Part shown: positions 38,601-49,636 of the stretch, in pieces
Layout of the letters: every line of letters begins with the position of its first letter
How positions within the stretch are numbered: position 1 is the stretch's first letter
NCBI RefSeq assembly: GCF_013373865.1
Contig: NC_050468.1
Span: forward strand, 22,524,774-22,588,773
From: Monomorium pharaonis
Lineage: Eukaryota; Arthropoda; Insecta; Hymenoptera; Formicidae
Direction: 5' to 3'
DNA: 64,000 nucleotides
Program-made: the position numbers and the translations under genes
The notes under the pieces: model-generated
Database searches by the model: none
What the model was told of the DNA's origin: nothing
Seen by the model: only the letters and a program-made list of their open reading frames with translations

Positions 38601-39760
38601 ACGGGGTGAGATATTAAAAGTGAAAGTTCTTGGAACAGTGGCACTTATTGATGAAGGTTAGATAATTAAAGTCATTAATATCTATTAAAATCATAGAATA
38701 GATGTAATATAGAATAAATATAAAAGTTTTAAAATACTAATGTATATTTAAAAATATAATATTTAAAATCTTAAACTAATTAATGGGCTACAAAAAATTA
38801 TGCTCTGTATTTTTCATTAAGATTAATTTATATTTTAGGTGAAACGGATTGGAAAATTATTGTAATTGATGTTAATGATCCTTTGGCAGATCAAATGAAT
38901 GGTAATTATTATATTTTAATTCAGTTATTAATAAAAATATGCACAATACTGGATACGATGCATTTTTTCAGCAAAATTTTTCATGCTAAAAATTAAAATT
39001 TTTTATTTGTATACCAAGATGATAAATATTATTACAGATATTACTGATATTGAGAAGCATTGCCCAGGTTTAATGAAAGCTACAATTGAATGGTTTAAGA
39101 TATATAAAATTCCGGATGGAAAGCCAGAAAATCAATTTGCATTCAATGGCGAAGCAAAAACACGAGATTTTGCACTACACATTATTGAAGAAGTGCATCA
39201 ACACTGGAAAAATTTAGTTAAGGAAGGGTCATCTGGTGAAATAGATTGGTTTGTAAAAATTAATCTTTGAATTATATCTTAGATAAAATAATTGACAACT
39301 TATTGTATGTATTATTTTTGTAGTTCCAACGTAACAGTGGAAGAGAGTCCTTTTAAGATTACCGAAGAAGCTGCACAAGAAGTTTTAGGAAAGGCACCTG
39401 AACCAGTGGAGCCTCAAATTGTAGAACCGATAGGTGGGTATCTCAAATATAGTAAAACATTTTCTTTAAATTTTCTTTTTCTATATAGAAATAAAATTCA
39501 TATTAAACAAATTCTATTTATACTCGTCATATATACTTATAGCGCTCTGATTCATTTTCAGTTGACAAATGTTACTTCATGCAACCAAAATTGTAATGAT
39601 TATGATGGGAACTAAAATTGCATTTAGTTTTTGAATATATGAATTATATGAGAATGTTATATAAATGTTGAATATATATGAATTAAAATCTTTATTCATT
39701 GCATTGTTTTTATAACGTATGATTTCAGTCGATAAATGGCATTACGTACACCTTAAATGA
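35596..39760 (+). CDS. Nurf-38: inorganic pyrophosphatase (soluble family I; NURF-38 orthologue)
   Basis: Eight exons: 35596-35785, 37008-37246, 38422-38508, 38593-38656, 38839-38901, 39038-39248, 39324-39433 and 39729-39760, closing exactly in frame, give 331 aa. It hydrolyses pyrophosphate to two phosphates using Mg2+; the Drosophila orthologue is also a subunit of the NURF chromatin-remodelling complex. Residues 1-43 are basic with no acidic residue until D43, like a mitochondrial presequence. M44 (35725) begins a 288-aa cytosolic/nuclear-type form. The catalytic fold shows ISPMHDIPLFA, EIPRWTNAKME, NPIKQDVKKGKLRFVAN, YIWNYGALPQ, the signature DNDPID at 160-165, ETDWK, and KIPDGKPENQFAFNG. 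It ends VDKWHYVHLK, very close to the fly C-terminus. AATAAA is at 40227-40232. Confidence 0.96.
36537..36695. mobile_element. 159-bp MITE-like element in pyrophosphatase intron 1
   Basis: Terminal inverted repeats CCCAGGTAGAACACAGA / CTGTGTTCTATCTAGGG, with internal ATGACAT/ATGTCAT symmetry. Non-coding. Confidence 0.75.
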
Positions 39761-41480
39761 AGATGAGACGGATATCTTCAGTCAACTATATCGAAGTCGG
39801 CTACTCATTCATATTCAACATGGAATCTTTTCTCATTTATCATTTTCATGCTTTCCCACAATACATTATTTTTTCCATTGCATTTAAATAATTTAAGCAT
39901 TTAAAAACAATTTGATATATATGCGGTGCTTTTGTTCACTTTTATTGAAGTTTTTATTATTTTTTTAATAATTACATTTTAATAACAAATATATTAAATT
40001 GAACAATATAGGTTAAACAATTTACAAATAGCATCTCTTTGAATATGCTCCGCATATATATTATCTTTGTTATGATATTATATCCATAGCGGTATGTTAG
40101 ACTATGAAAGAAACATAATCTCATTATGGGTTGTGATATAGCGGTATGATTCTTGGCAGATGGATTTCATAGATAAAAGAACGCGAATAGTGTTCTCTTC
40201 AGTATTTTTCCTAATATGGAGATAACAATAAATAAGCTGAGACATGCATATATATTATTTCCAAGAGTTATCCTTGTTCTTCATATATCATTTTGAGCAA
40301 ATTTAAAAAATTTCTTATCTACATTTTCTATATTTTCTATTTTCTTCTTGAATTTAGATGAATGAAGTTAAAATTATTTTTTCCAATTTTTTTAAAAGAT
40401 TGAAAAAAGTCATGAATGGATCAGATAAATATGGTTAAATATGTATGTGTGTGTGTGTGTGTGTGCGTGTATGTGTGCGCGCGCACGCGTGTGTTGATTC
40501 TATTTTATTTCACTAAAGCCACATCTTTGGGCACTGTATGTTTCACAGAGTGGTCTCCAGAGACATTTGTACTCTTTTGGAAATGTACTTACCAATGTAT
40601 ACTAGGGACTATATGTATACATTCTTTCACTTGACACGCACTTGCTTTGGACTCACAAAGTGGAGCGGCCCTTTGGAGCTATAAATTCTGCAGTTAGTCT
40701 CCAGAGCATAAAAACAAATTACTGTTCTTACCAAAAAGATCGAACAAACGACAATTTCTTGATATTTTGGGCAATAGAGAAGTGAAACTTGAGAAATTGT
40801 TGTAGAATGTAACAACGCGTTTGATCACAAAAATGTTAGGAAATTCATAGAAAGTACATTTTATTGTGTATGGTAAATTCAAAATGATAATATTGAAATA
40901 TGATAAGCTCAACATCTTTTGTTTATTATATATATATAGTCCGTATTTAAAATGCGCTCATAAAGATGTTAGTGCATTTTTTATAATTCTATCTTTATAA
41001 TTTATTATGAAATGAAGATGGAATGTTAAAAAGTGAACTGAAATCTTTATAAGAGTATTTGACGATATGAGTCATATGTTATACATATATTTTTTTAATT
41101 TGAAGATATTTAATATAAAAATATATTTGAACAATTTCAAGTTTTAATAAGTTGGCAGAAATTAACTGTCGACAGTGTAATAAATTTTACATCTAAAATT
41201 GTCATTGTCAATAAATCTGTTATAGTAATTGAAATTTATATAGATTGACATACACTTTGGGATTTAATATTTTATTGTGAACTCTGACCGTTATATCAGA
41301 TGATAACGGAAAACCGTCACCGCAAAAAAGTAAAATCTTTCTTTTTAGTACGTGGATTTCTCCGTCCTCCAAGAGACTCAATACTACGATTTAGCAAAAG
41401 TAAAATAACGGGAGAGAACAATGATTGCAATGGCAATCGTAACGAGGGGAATGAAAGAGAATGGCAAAAAAAAAAAAGAC
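39761..41480. other. pyrophosphatase 3' flank and intergenic DNA
   Basis: A 3'UTR of about 470 nt up to the AATAAA at 40227, then AT-rich intergenic DNA with a GT/GCGC simple repeat at 40443-40492. No supported gene. Confidence 0.4.
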
Positions 41481-42199
41481 ATTGGTCGATCAGGCCAAAC
41501 GGTCGAGATCGTCTGGGGAGAACGGGACTGGATTTTCCCTCTCTCCCTCTCTTGCCCTTCTCCAACGCGAATTCCCCCGTAACCCTTTTCTTCCTTTTTC
41601 CCTGTTAAAGCCACGGGCTACATCAGGTAGGTAGGTAGGTGAACTAGCAGCTGAAGGTATTGACTGGCGGCGATGTATCTGCGCGCCGAAGGGAGCCGAA
41701 CAGGTGTACGGCGAGCGACGGAAACATCCGAACAGGTAGCGCGCGCTACCGGCTGTTCCCCCTTCCCTGAGCGCCTCTCCGGCCGCGCCATTGGCCCGGA
41801 CCCGGCCAATGAGCGAACGTGACGCGCGCGCCTCCAGTCCCAGTGGCGCAGCCAACGGCAGTGACGGTGTCGCCTCACCTCGCGCGGTCACAGCACAACT
41901 CGTTTAGCTATCGAGCTGCGCGTTTCCGTTCCGCGTCGAGCGCGTCGCGTATATATAATAACGTACGTATATACATACATATATACACGGCGATTTGGAG
42001 TTTCGCGTGCGGCCGGACGTCGAGATCGTCGGTTGCGTCGTCCGCCCCGACATTTCTTCTCTTCGTTTAACGTTTGATCCGCGGTGTACTCGCGCGTGCC
42101 GATCTCTCCTCTCCCGATCGCGCCGCGCGCGCGAGCGTCTTCCGCGGTGAAGTAAGTGACGGTTCCGGGGATAAGGAGAAACCCAACGACGATTCGGCC
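41481..42199 (+). promoter_or_regulatory. CpG island promoter / 5'UTR of the signal-peptide gene at 42200
   Basis: Strongly GC- and CpG-rich, flanked by AT-rich DNA, ending at an ATG with a clear signal-peptide exon. A TATATATAA sequence near 41948-41957 could act as a TATA box. Overlapping open frames of 80-150 codons on both strands here are compositional. Confidence 0.5.
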
Positions 42200-42301
42200 A
42201 TGCGATTCTCGTGGATGCTCGCGGCCACGGTGCTGCTAGTCCTGGCCACGGGGGTGACATGCAAGAGGAAATTCGACGGGGATTTCGAGTTCGCCGAGGA
42301 G
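42200..42301 (+). CDS. first coding exon of an unidentified secreted or membrane protein (partial)
   Basis: The ATG is followed by a textbook signal peptide (FSWMLAATVLLVLATGVTC, cleavage near residue 20-21) and an acidic N-terminus, KRKFDGDFEFAEE. The exon ends at a strong donor (GAG|GTGAGT, GT at 42302-42303) after 34 whole codons (phase 0). It sits at the 3' edge of a CpG island, fitting a promoter-proximal exon. No phase-0 exon with a recognisable domain was found in the rest of the window, so the first intron would exceed 21 kb. I do not recognise the family from 34 residues. Confidence 0.6.
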
Positions 42302-45300
42302 GTGAGTTTTGAGAGATTACGTTTCGCTGCGACACCCTCTCGCGTTCGGTCATGAGTTCGCGCAAGGACTACAACGGGCGACGACAGGTTGACACTGTTG
42401 ACAGGTCGCTCGTTTTTTCCATCTTTATTTTCTTTTGGCTCGCGACGAAAAAGGAGACGCGATGACGGATATATGTCCAATTTTCCGAACGTTTGTTTAT
42501 TCCAATCCGGGAAACCGCGATGTATCCTGCGGGACGAGAGTGAAAGAGAGAGAGAGAGAGAGAGAGAGGGGGGGAGACGCGTTCGCTCGTTAGAATAATG
42601 CGAGATAGAGGTATCGAATAGAACATTGATAGAGAAATCAAGTGTCACAATAACATCGACAATAACAATAGCGGCGGCTCCGCGCCGAGGGGTGGCGCTT
42701 CGCCGAATTGCGAATTGTTGCGAAACAACCGCTTTTTAATCTGTCGTTTCGCCGCTTGCTCCGAAATCCAAGGCCCTTCGCGTCGCAAGGAGAAACCGCG
42801 ATGCATCGTGATTTCGAAATTACGGAACTTGGCGCGGTTATAATTTTCTGCGTTAGAAGCGTGTCGCTTTCGCGACGCTCTTGCATTCCTATTCCGAACG
42901 TCATGAAGACTGACACGTTTATGTCCGTAAATGGGGTGTCATTAGTGCCGAGCACACGTATTATTCAAGAATATTTGCACTTTATTTCTATCGTGTCTCT
43001 ACCCAACGATTATCGTCGGCGATCAATTTATTATAAAATTCTTTGTTTGCATTCGATTATTTGATGCTACCTTTGTTATTTGATTGGCATATATGGCCGA
43101 ACGATTAGCAAAATTCTGAACTACGCGCGTTATCCTGTATTTATATTTTATGCCCGAGTTACGCGCGTAATCCTTTATGTGTATCCAATATTTGGGTGCT
43201 CTTGTTTGCAAAACGTTCTTTGGCAAACGACGAATTAATGCGCGTTTTTAAGATGCTTGCGTTACAATATGACGAATGCCCTCGGTTTCCGATGATGACG
43301 GCTAAAAAGCATTCAAGGAATGTCCGAAGGATGTCGGATGTATTTTCGATTCCTTTAAGAATAATCTACAACTTGCTCGCTATTTTCTATTTTTAGCTTC
43401 TCCTATATATTTCCTTTTTGCATCTTCGTGCATTGTTTTTACCGACAATTTTGTTTTCTGTCACACGTTTCTTATTTCTTTTGGAGTTTGTCCCATTTTA
43501 TCTCGTCAATTTCAATAGAACATAATAGCAAGAAACAAGAGGCACAAGGCACATGTTGTAAATTTGAATAATCTTTTATCAATCTTTTGATGTCTTGTCT
43601 GAATTTTTGTGATACAAACTGCGCTCCGATATGCAGAGAATAAGTAAAACTAAAATAAACTGAACACTTGGGAAATACATTGTTTTATTGACAAGAAGTT
43701 AATCCGTTTTTAGTATAAATTTTATTCTTGTTTGAAATGAGGCCAATGTTTAAACAGTCACCAGTGCAATGTTATGTTACTTATTTTTTTAGCAAAATAT
43801 TAAAGGATGCTTAACGTGCTATTGGAGGAGAAAATTCCGTTTTTAGTCTCTTTTGAAAAACCTCACAATGATTTAATAATATTTAAGTTAATTATGTTGC
43901 CTGGAAATAATTCTGATGTTTTGAAGAACAGAGAGCTATTTTGGAAAATAGTGTGAGCAGTAAATTTATTCCTCCAACATTGCTTTAAAGATATTCTGTC
44001 AAAAGATGGTGCAATATTCCATTGTAACTGTTCAGCATTATATTGCCTTGTATCTCCAAAGAGAAAATCTATTAAAGATAAATGGTAGATTAATTTTTTA
44101 TTAATAAAAAAAGAAGTACATTTTCTAAGGATTCATATTATTTTATAGAAAAAATTAATATTCAGATATAATTGTCTTACATAAGCAAAAATAGAAAATT
44201 TTTTAAGTGTTTGAGAAACTTAAATTTCAGCAAAACATTATATTTTTATTTTAATAATCTAATCTAAAAAGCTCAATATATTGTTTTGATAATAACGATA
44301 TTTAAAAAATTCTAATTCTCAGTTTGAAGATATTGTTGTCTATTTGATATTTTTTCTTCTGCATTTGTAAAAATTATTTTTTAATAAAGATGAACATATT
44401 TTTCTTAATAATGTAATGTAAAATTTTGTCATGTGAGTAAAAGTTTATCAATTTTTTTAAAGATTTTATATTTTTGTTTATATTATTATATGAGACAATG
44501 ATTGTAGATTGTAGATTGAGACTAATTTTTTTCTGCGTGTATAGTTTTTCTGTATATGTATTACAGATTTTTAATAATACCAATGTGTATTTCGGAACAC
44601 AGTAGGAGAGTCGCGAGTTGAATCTTTCTCCACGAGTGCACTTATCCGAGAAAAGATTTTTCTGGAACGCCTTTCTCGTGAGGCACGCGACGGGTCCTCT
44701 TTCCGTGCTCGTCGACACCTCGCTGTTGAATTACAAAAGAACGGTACAACACGCGCGATCGGTTTCGAGATTCGTTACTCATGTGCCTATCGTGCGACGT
44801 TTTGGAACGCCGCACCGCGTACAATTACGGCGTAACGCGGTCGTAACTCCGCGGAGAGAAACGCGAGAGGCTCTTGCTTTCCTGCGGTAACTGGATAACT
44901 CGACTAACCCGTAAAATACGAGGTTACTCTCGACGTAACCGTTTATTGCGCGCGTGATTCGCACGCACACACGCGTACGATCGAACCGGCGGCACGTCAG
45001 AGACACCGCGACGTCGTACGAGTCCTCCGGGTGCTCCGTTCCGTGGGGGGGAGGTGGGAGAGAGGGAGGCGTCGCTAAGGCGAGAGGAGAAGCTCCGTAC
45101 CCTCTCGCCCGTTTCCGCCCTTCTTGTATTTCCTCCACGACGCCATCCAGAGTTTGCGCAATTTACGCTCACGGTCCGTCTACTTCTTCTGCTTTTGTTG
45201 AATTTCGGGTGCGCGACTAAACGAGAGGCTTTCTCTTCGTTAGCCGTATACCTTCAACGCGCCCTTTGGTCGGTTGGTTTGAACTCCGAGCCCGGGGGGG

Positions 45301-45693
45301 GGGGGGGGGGACAAACACGAAGGAAGCGTGCTTCACTGACGGTTTCCTCCTCGCGTGCTGCCTTGCGCCAGGTTGCGCCGCGGGAGCCGAAACAGCCGTG
45401 GCCCTAAGTTTTGGTGCTATACACGGGACAACCGCGTGCAGCAACATTGATTGATTTGAAATCAGCATGAGAGATATCGTAGGGAAAATAGGACACAAGG
45501 TGACGTGCAAGGAAACCGATATCAAATATAAACGCGAGAATATCCCAGAGGGATGCCGGCATTAAGACCCCTTTATTGTTATCCGATTGATGCAGCAATT
45601 TGTGGTTTAATTAAACTGGGAAAGCTATTAGAAATGTCAGACTTACAAATTTGGACAGGTACTTAAAAAATTTATAACAATATAGGTATAAGT
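42302..45693 (+). other. probable long first intron, proximal part
   Basis: Starts at the donor of the signal-peptide exon. The first 1 kb keeps high CpG, with a (GA)n run at 42545-42576. An AT-rich stretch follows, then a CpG-rich island at about 44600-45450 with a 17-base G run at 45294-45310. Long open frames in the island appear on both strands with no family match. No exon is supported. Confidence 0.4.
45294..45310 (+). repeat. G17 homopolymer tract
   Basis: Seventeen consecutive G after CCC within a CpG island. It could form G-quadruplex structure and is an error-prone site for sequencing. Confidence 0.9.
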
Positions 45694-45912
45694 ACTACAC
45701 TGAGAAAGAATTGTTAATTTGATCAAAATTTTTAACTTGATTACATTTCTTTAATTCAACTATTTATGTATTTCAATCAAATATATTGAAGCTAAGTTAA
45801 ATTGAAGCTCAAGTATTTTATGTATTTAAGTTAAGTGCATAAATACTTCAACTGAAGAAATTTAATCTAGTTGAAAAATTTAGTTAAATTAACTTTTTTT
45901 TTTCAGTGTAGT
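45694..45912. mobile_element. MITE-like element with ACTACACTGA ends
   Basis: Ends ACTACACTGAGAAAGAA and TTTTTTTCAGTGTAGT are inverted repeats continuing inward into GTTAATTT/AAATTAAC. Core rich in TTAAGT/TTCAA repeats. Confidence 0.75.
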
Positions 45913-46047
45913 GAAAACTAATTTATTACTCATCTGCTTTTTTAATTCTAAATTAAATTTACATATACATATATATATATATATATAATACAATATTAGG
46001 AAGAATTGTTGTGAATTTTTCTGTTGTTATGAATTTTCTAAGTCTTT

Positions 46048-46487
46048 TATGCCAGATTATCCTGGCAAAATTGAAAGGATGAACTTGTGATTTCGTTGGG
46101 GAAGCAATTAAAACGAGCTAGAGAGAATTCATCAGCAAAAAACTTCCAAATTTTTTCTTCTTTTAACTTAATCCTACATGTAGAATTATATTAACATCAA
46201 CAATTAATTGTTATGAATTTTCTAAGAACCTGTCTGAATTTTTTAGTCCAACATTTCTGGTAGCTTTCCTCAATTTAATTTCATCACAAATGGCTGCAAA
46301 TTAATTAAAAATTGATATATAATATCTTTCTGTTAATGTTATTATATTTTTACATGTAGGATTGTATTAAAGGGAAAAAAAACTTGGAAGTTTTGTGCTT
46401 GCTGATGAATTTTCTGACCCGTTTTAATTGCTTCCCCAACGAAATCACAAGTTCACCCCTTGAATTTTGCCAGATTAATCTGGCATA
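46048..46487. mobile_element. 440-bp foldback element with about 130-bp inverted repeats
   Basis: The left arm (46048-about 46185) and right arm (about 46350-46487) match in opposite orientation: TATGCCAGATTA, CTGGCAAAATT, GAACTTGTGATTTCGTTGGG, GAAGCAATTAAAACG, ATTCATCAGCAA, AACTTCCAA and CCTACATGTA, in that order. Non-coding core. Confidence 0.85.
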
Positions 46488-48005
46488 ATTCGGAAATAAT
46501 CGGGAGTCTCTTGCAGTTATTACACAGCAATCGGCATTGAAATCAAAAGTTGCACAAGAGTCTTTCGCTCCACAGCCCCCGCCGTCCGCGCCGTCGTCGT
46601 TGCCGCCGCGGTATTTATGCGGAGACATTTCGCATAAATATCCCGAGTCTCTTAGCGACTTGTCGCCGTTTACCGGCGCGTCTGAATGCGCGCCATCGCC
46701 GGGAGGAGACACCGCGTAAAACTCTCGGTGTATTCTCCCCCATTGTGTGCGTGCACGTTGACGCGCGGGACGAAACGGAAGAGACGGTAGTGGTAACCGC
46801 TCGGGCGAGGAAACGATAAGAATTGTCGGCCTCGCGGAGCTTCCGAGCGCGAATAATGGGGAACCGCCTATCCCTCCCGCGAAGTTATTGCGAGCATCGT
46901 TATGCGTTTTTCTCCCTCCCCCCTCCCTCCCCGCGATTTGTAGTTCCAATAGTCGACCTGCGGTGATCTGTTATCATATGCCGCCCGAAGGCGGATGATT
47001 TTTATGGATATGTCTTTCGCGTCTTGCTGTATTCCTATGGAACACCGGCGAATCGATTACCCGCACGTAAATGCGAAAGAATCCACCGTCTATCGATCTC
47101 CTCGGCAAACGCTGTGTGCGACCCAGTGCCTGCTCGAAGGTGAACGCGCACGTGTATGTACGTGTGTATGTGTGTGTAGTTAAGTGCAGTTAAGCACAGT
47201 TGTCGCGTGTTGTATTTTCTTACTTCCTCGTGTACATACATCCTCCTCTCGCGTATCCGTGCATTACCTCCCGATCGTTTAACGTTAAATGCCACACGCT
47301 CCTCCGATTTCGAAAAGCTTGTTGATTCACTCGTACGGGATCATGAGGATCCTATTCAACGTCAATGTGACGTGTGTGAGCGCCACGCAGCCGTGTTTAA
47401 CGCGAAACGCGCGCAGGCGAAAATACGACCGTTCCTGGTGCTCTTACGCGTTATATAATTTGCATTTGATTTGAAGCTATGTGTGCTTCACCTTACGCGA
47501 TTGTCAGTTTCTTCCCTCTTGTCGATGTGAAAATTTGCGAGCGATGCGCGATATGCAATTAAAGTATTTGTTTCTTGGCAAGTTCTTGGCTTTCCAACGA
47601 ATTTTGTGAATTATTATTTTTAATGAATCAATCAATTTTTTAAATATCACTTTTATTGCAATATCAGATTAAATGATAAGTTTAAATCCCAAAGAATTTT
47701 TATCGAATCGAAAATTTATGCGGTTACTTTCAATTTCATCTTCAATTAGATCTTTTGGATACTTTATAATACGTCTGCACTGAAAGGCAGTAATGTTTAA
47801 TACTCGCTGTCTCTCAATCCGCAATGCGGACATATTTTTAACGATTTTGATTTCATATTTTATTCTTTAATTTATATTTGACGCTCATTTTCGCATTGAC
47901 GCACTGTTAATTTATATATGCAATTTGACTCTAAAAATATGTGAGTCTTTGGAAAAACATGTATATACATGGAGCTTAAATGATATATTTACATTTAAAG
48001 CTATC
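46488..48005 (+). other. CpG-rich intronic island and AT-rich DNA
   Basis: About 46500-47460 is CpG-rich, with overlapping frames on both strands that lack recognisable domains. It may be an internal promoter or enhancer of the long intron. The remainder is AT-rich. Confidence 0.35.
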
Positions 48006-48216
48006 CTCTAAATCAGTCAGTGAAAACTCGACAAAATCAGTGGAAATACTGACTTTCAGTGATATACTTATAATCATTCACTGATTAATCAGTGAAATAA
48101 ATACACTAATGTGATCACATACACTAATTCTGAAATAAAAATTACTGAAAGACAGTGAATATTCACTAATTATCATAGTTATAAGTCAGTGAATGTCTAC
48201 TGATTACGATTTAGAG
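48006..48216. mobile_element. 211-bp MITE-like element with CTCTAAATC ends
   Basis: CTCTAAATCAGTCAGTGAA on the left faces CTACTGATTACGATTTAGAG on the right. The core repeats CAGTGAA / TTCACTGA-type words. The arms are short and imperfect. Confidence 0.6.
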
Positions 48217-49237
48217 AGTAAAGGCCGAAACATTGTGTTAATTGTTAAGTAAATTAATTTATGTTTTACCGACTTGAAGAGTTTTATTATTTATTGCTAA
48301 TTTTCACTAGCGACAATAAGGTTAAGACTTTCTTATTTTATTGGATATTTTATACACTCATATAAATCTCTTTTGGTATTACTTAATAACTATGGTCTAC
48401 AGACCTATGTAATCAATGTTAAGTAATATCAAAGGCTTTAAAAGGCTAAAATCTCTTTTTAATCTCAAAATAGGAAACCACTATCATTTTGAGGCACAAA
48501 GTTGGAATTAAATCCCTATGATTATAACTTTTTATAATTCTCTAAAATCTACATCTCTAGATATACGTTCTAAAATTAAGATTAAAAGTAAAAATAGGAG
48601 AAAAAGTTCAACTTGCGTTGTTACAAAAATCAAGATTCATTCTCTTTTAATGTTTCGACGTTTTAAAGAATGAATTTGAGTAGAATTTAATGTATTAAAT
48701 ATAATTTCAGAAACGTTTGATGCTAATTTTTGTCATTATTATATTCTGAGATTAAACAAAAAGCAATAAATACATATAAGATATATAAAATGTTCTTATA
48801 TTTTACATGTATTTGCTTCTCTGTAAGTATACGAGTATATTTTTTTAATTTTTATATACCATCCGTGTTTTAAGAATTAATGAAAATTTGGGATATTAAG
48901 TATTACTAAGATATCATTACATGCCTAATCCGATGTGCATACGTTTGCGCATCGGGTTGATAGCGCCGCTGCGGAAATGTCGGATTAAATTAAATTTACA
49001 TGGAAATACATCGTAATCTTTCATACTGCGCACGAACTCTGTTTGTGCAGAGAATTATATTTTAGAATACGAAATGTACATAGCATAAATCGTACGGTCG
49101 CATAAATCACCGCCGTTGCATATAGCTTTTACCCGAACGCGATCGATGCACCCGCGTATCGATATGACTGCATCCGAGGACTCGGTCGGGCGACAGGCCA
49201 CCCTCCCGATGGCGGAGACAAAAGAATTTATTTTATC

Positions 49238-49248
49238 GAGAGAGAGGG

Positions 49249-49281
<33 letters not shown>
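49238..49281. repeat. (GA)n microsatellite
   Basis: GA run with two short interruptions. Confidence 0.9.
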
Positions 49282-49286
<5 letters not shown>

Positions 49287-49598
49287 ATGTTTTTTATACC
49301 ACCGCGGTGTCGATAGTACAACGCAGTTGTTTGTAGCTTGCACTTTTCACCGCGCGTTGACAGTCCTCCGCGATGAAACGTAGCGCGAGGCAATGTTTTC
49401 GACGTAAAGTTGTGATTTTCGATCGGAATTCCCATTTTCCTTTCGACTCAGATATCGTACACGTAACGCGCGAGACAAATGCACGCGCGTATAAATTTCA
49501 CGCGACGTTTTCTCTCCTATTTCGCGGGATCCCGCCTGTGGCTTTTACGTCACGGAGATCGCTGCAACTGAATTCGCAGAATATTTTGCGGAGAATCG

Positions 49599-49600
<2 letters not shown>

Positions 49601-49636
<36 letters not shown>
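49601..49636. repeat. (CT)n microsatellite
   Basis: CT run with one TTT interruption. Confidence 0.9.

Noticed and set aside
41300..42648. Several overlapping frames of 80-190 codons on both strands
   Set aside because: CpG-rich promoter DNA has few stops; the frames are arginine/serine rich, mutually overlapping and match no domain. Only the 34-codon signal-peptide exon has splice and sequence support.
46350..46949. 199-codon minus-strand frame
   Set aside because: It runs from a CpG island into the arm of the foldback element at 46048-46487; no domain, no splice context.
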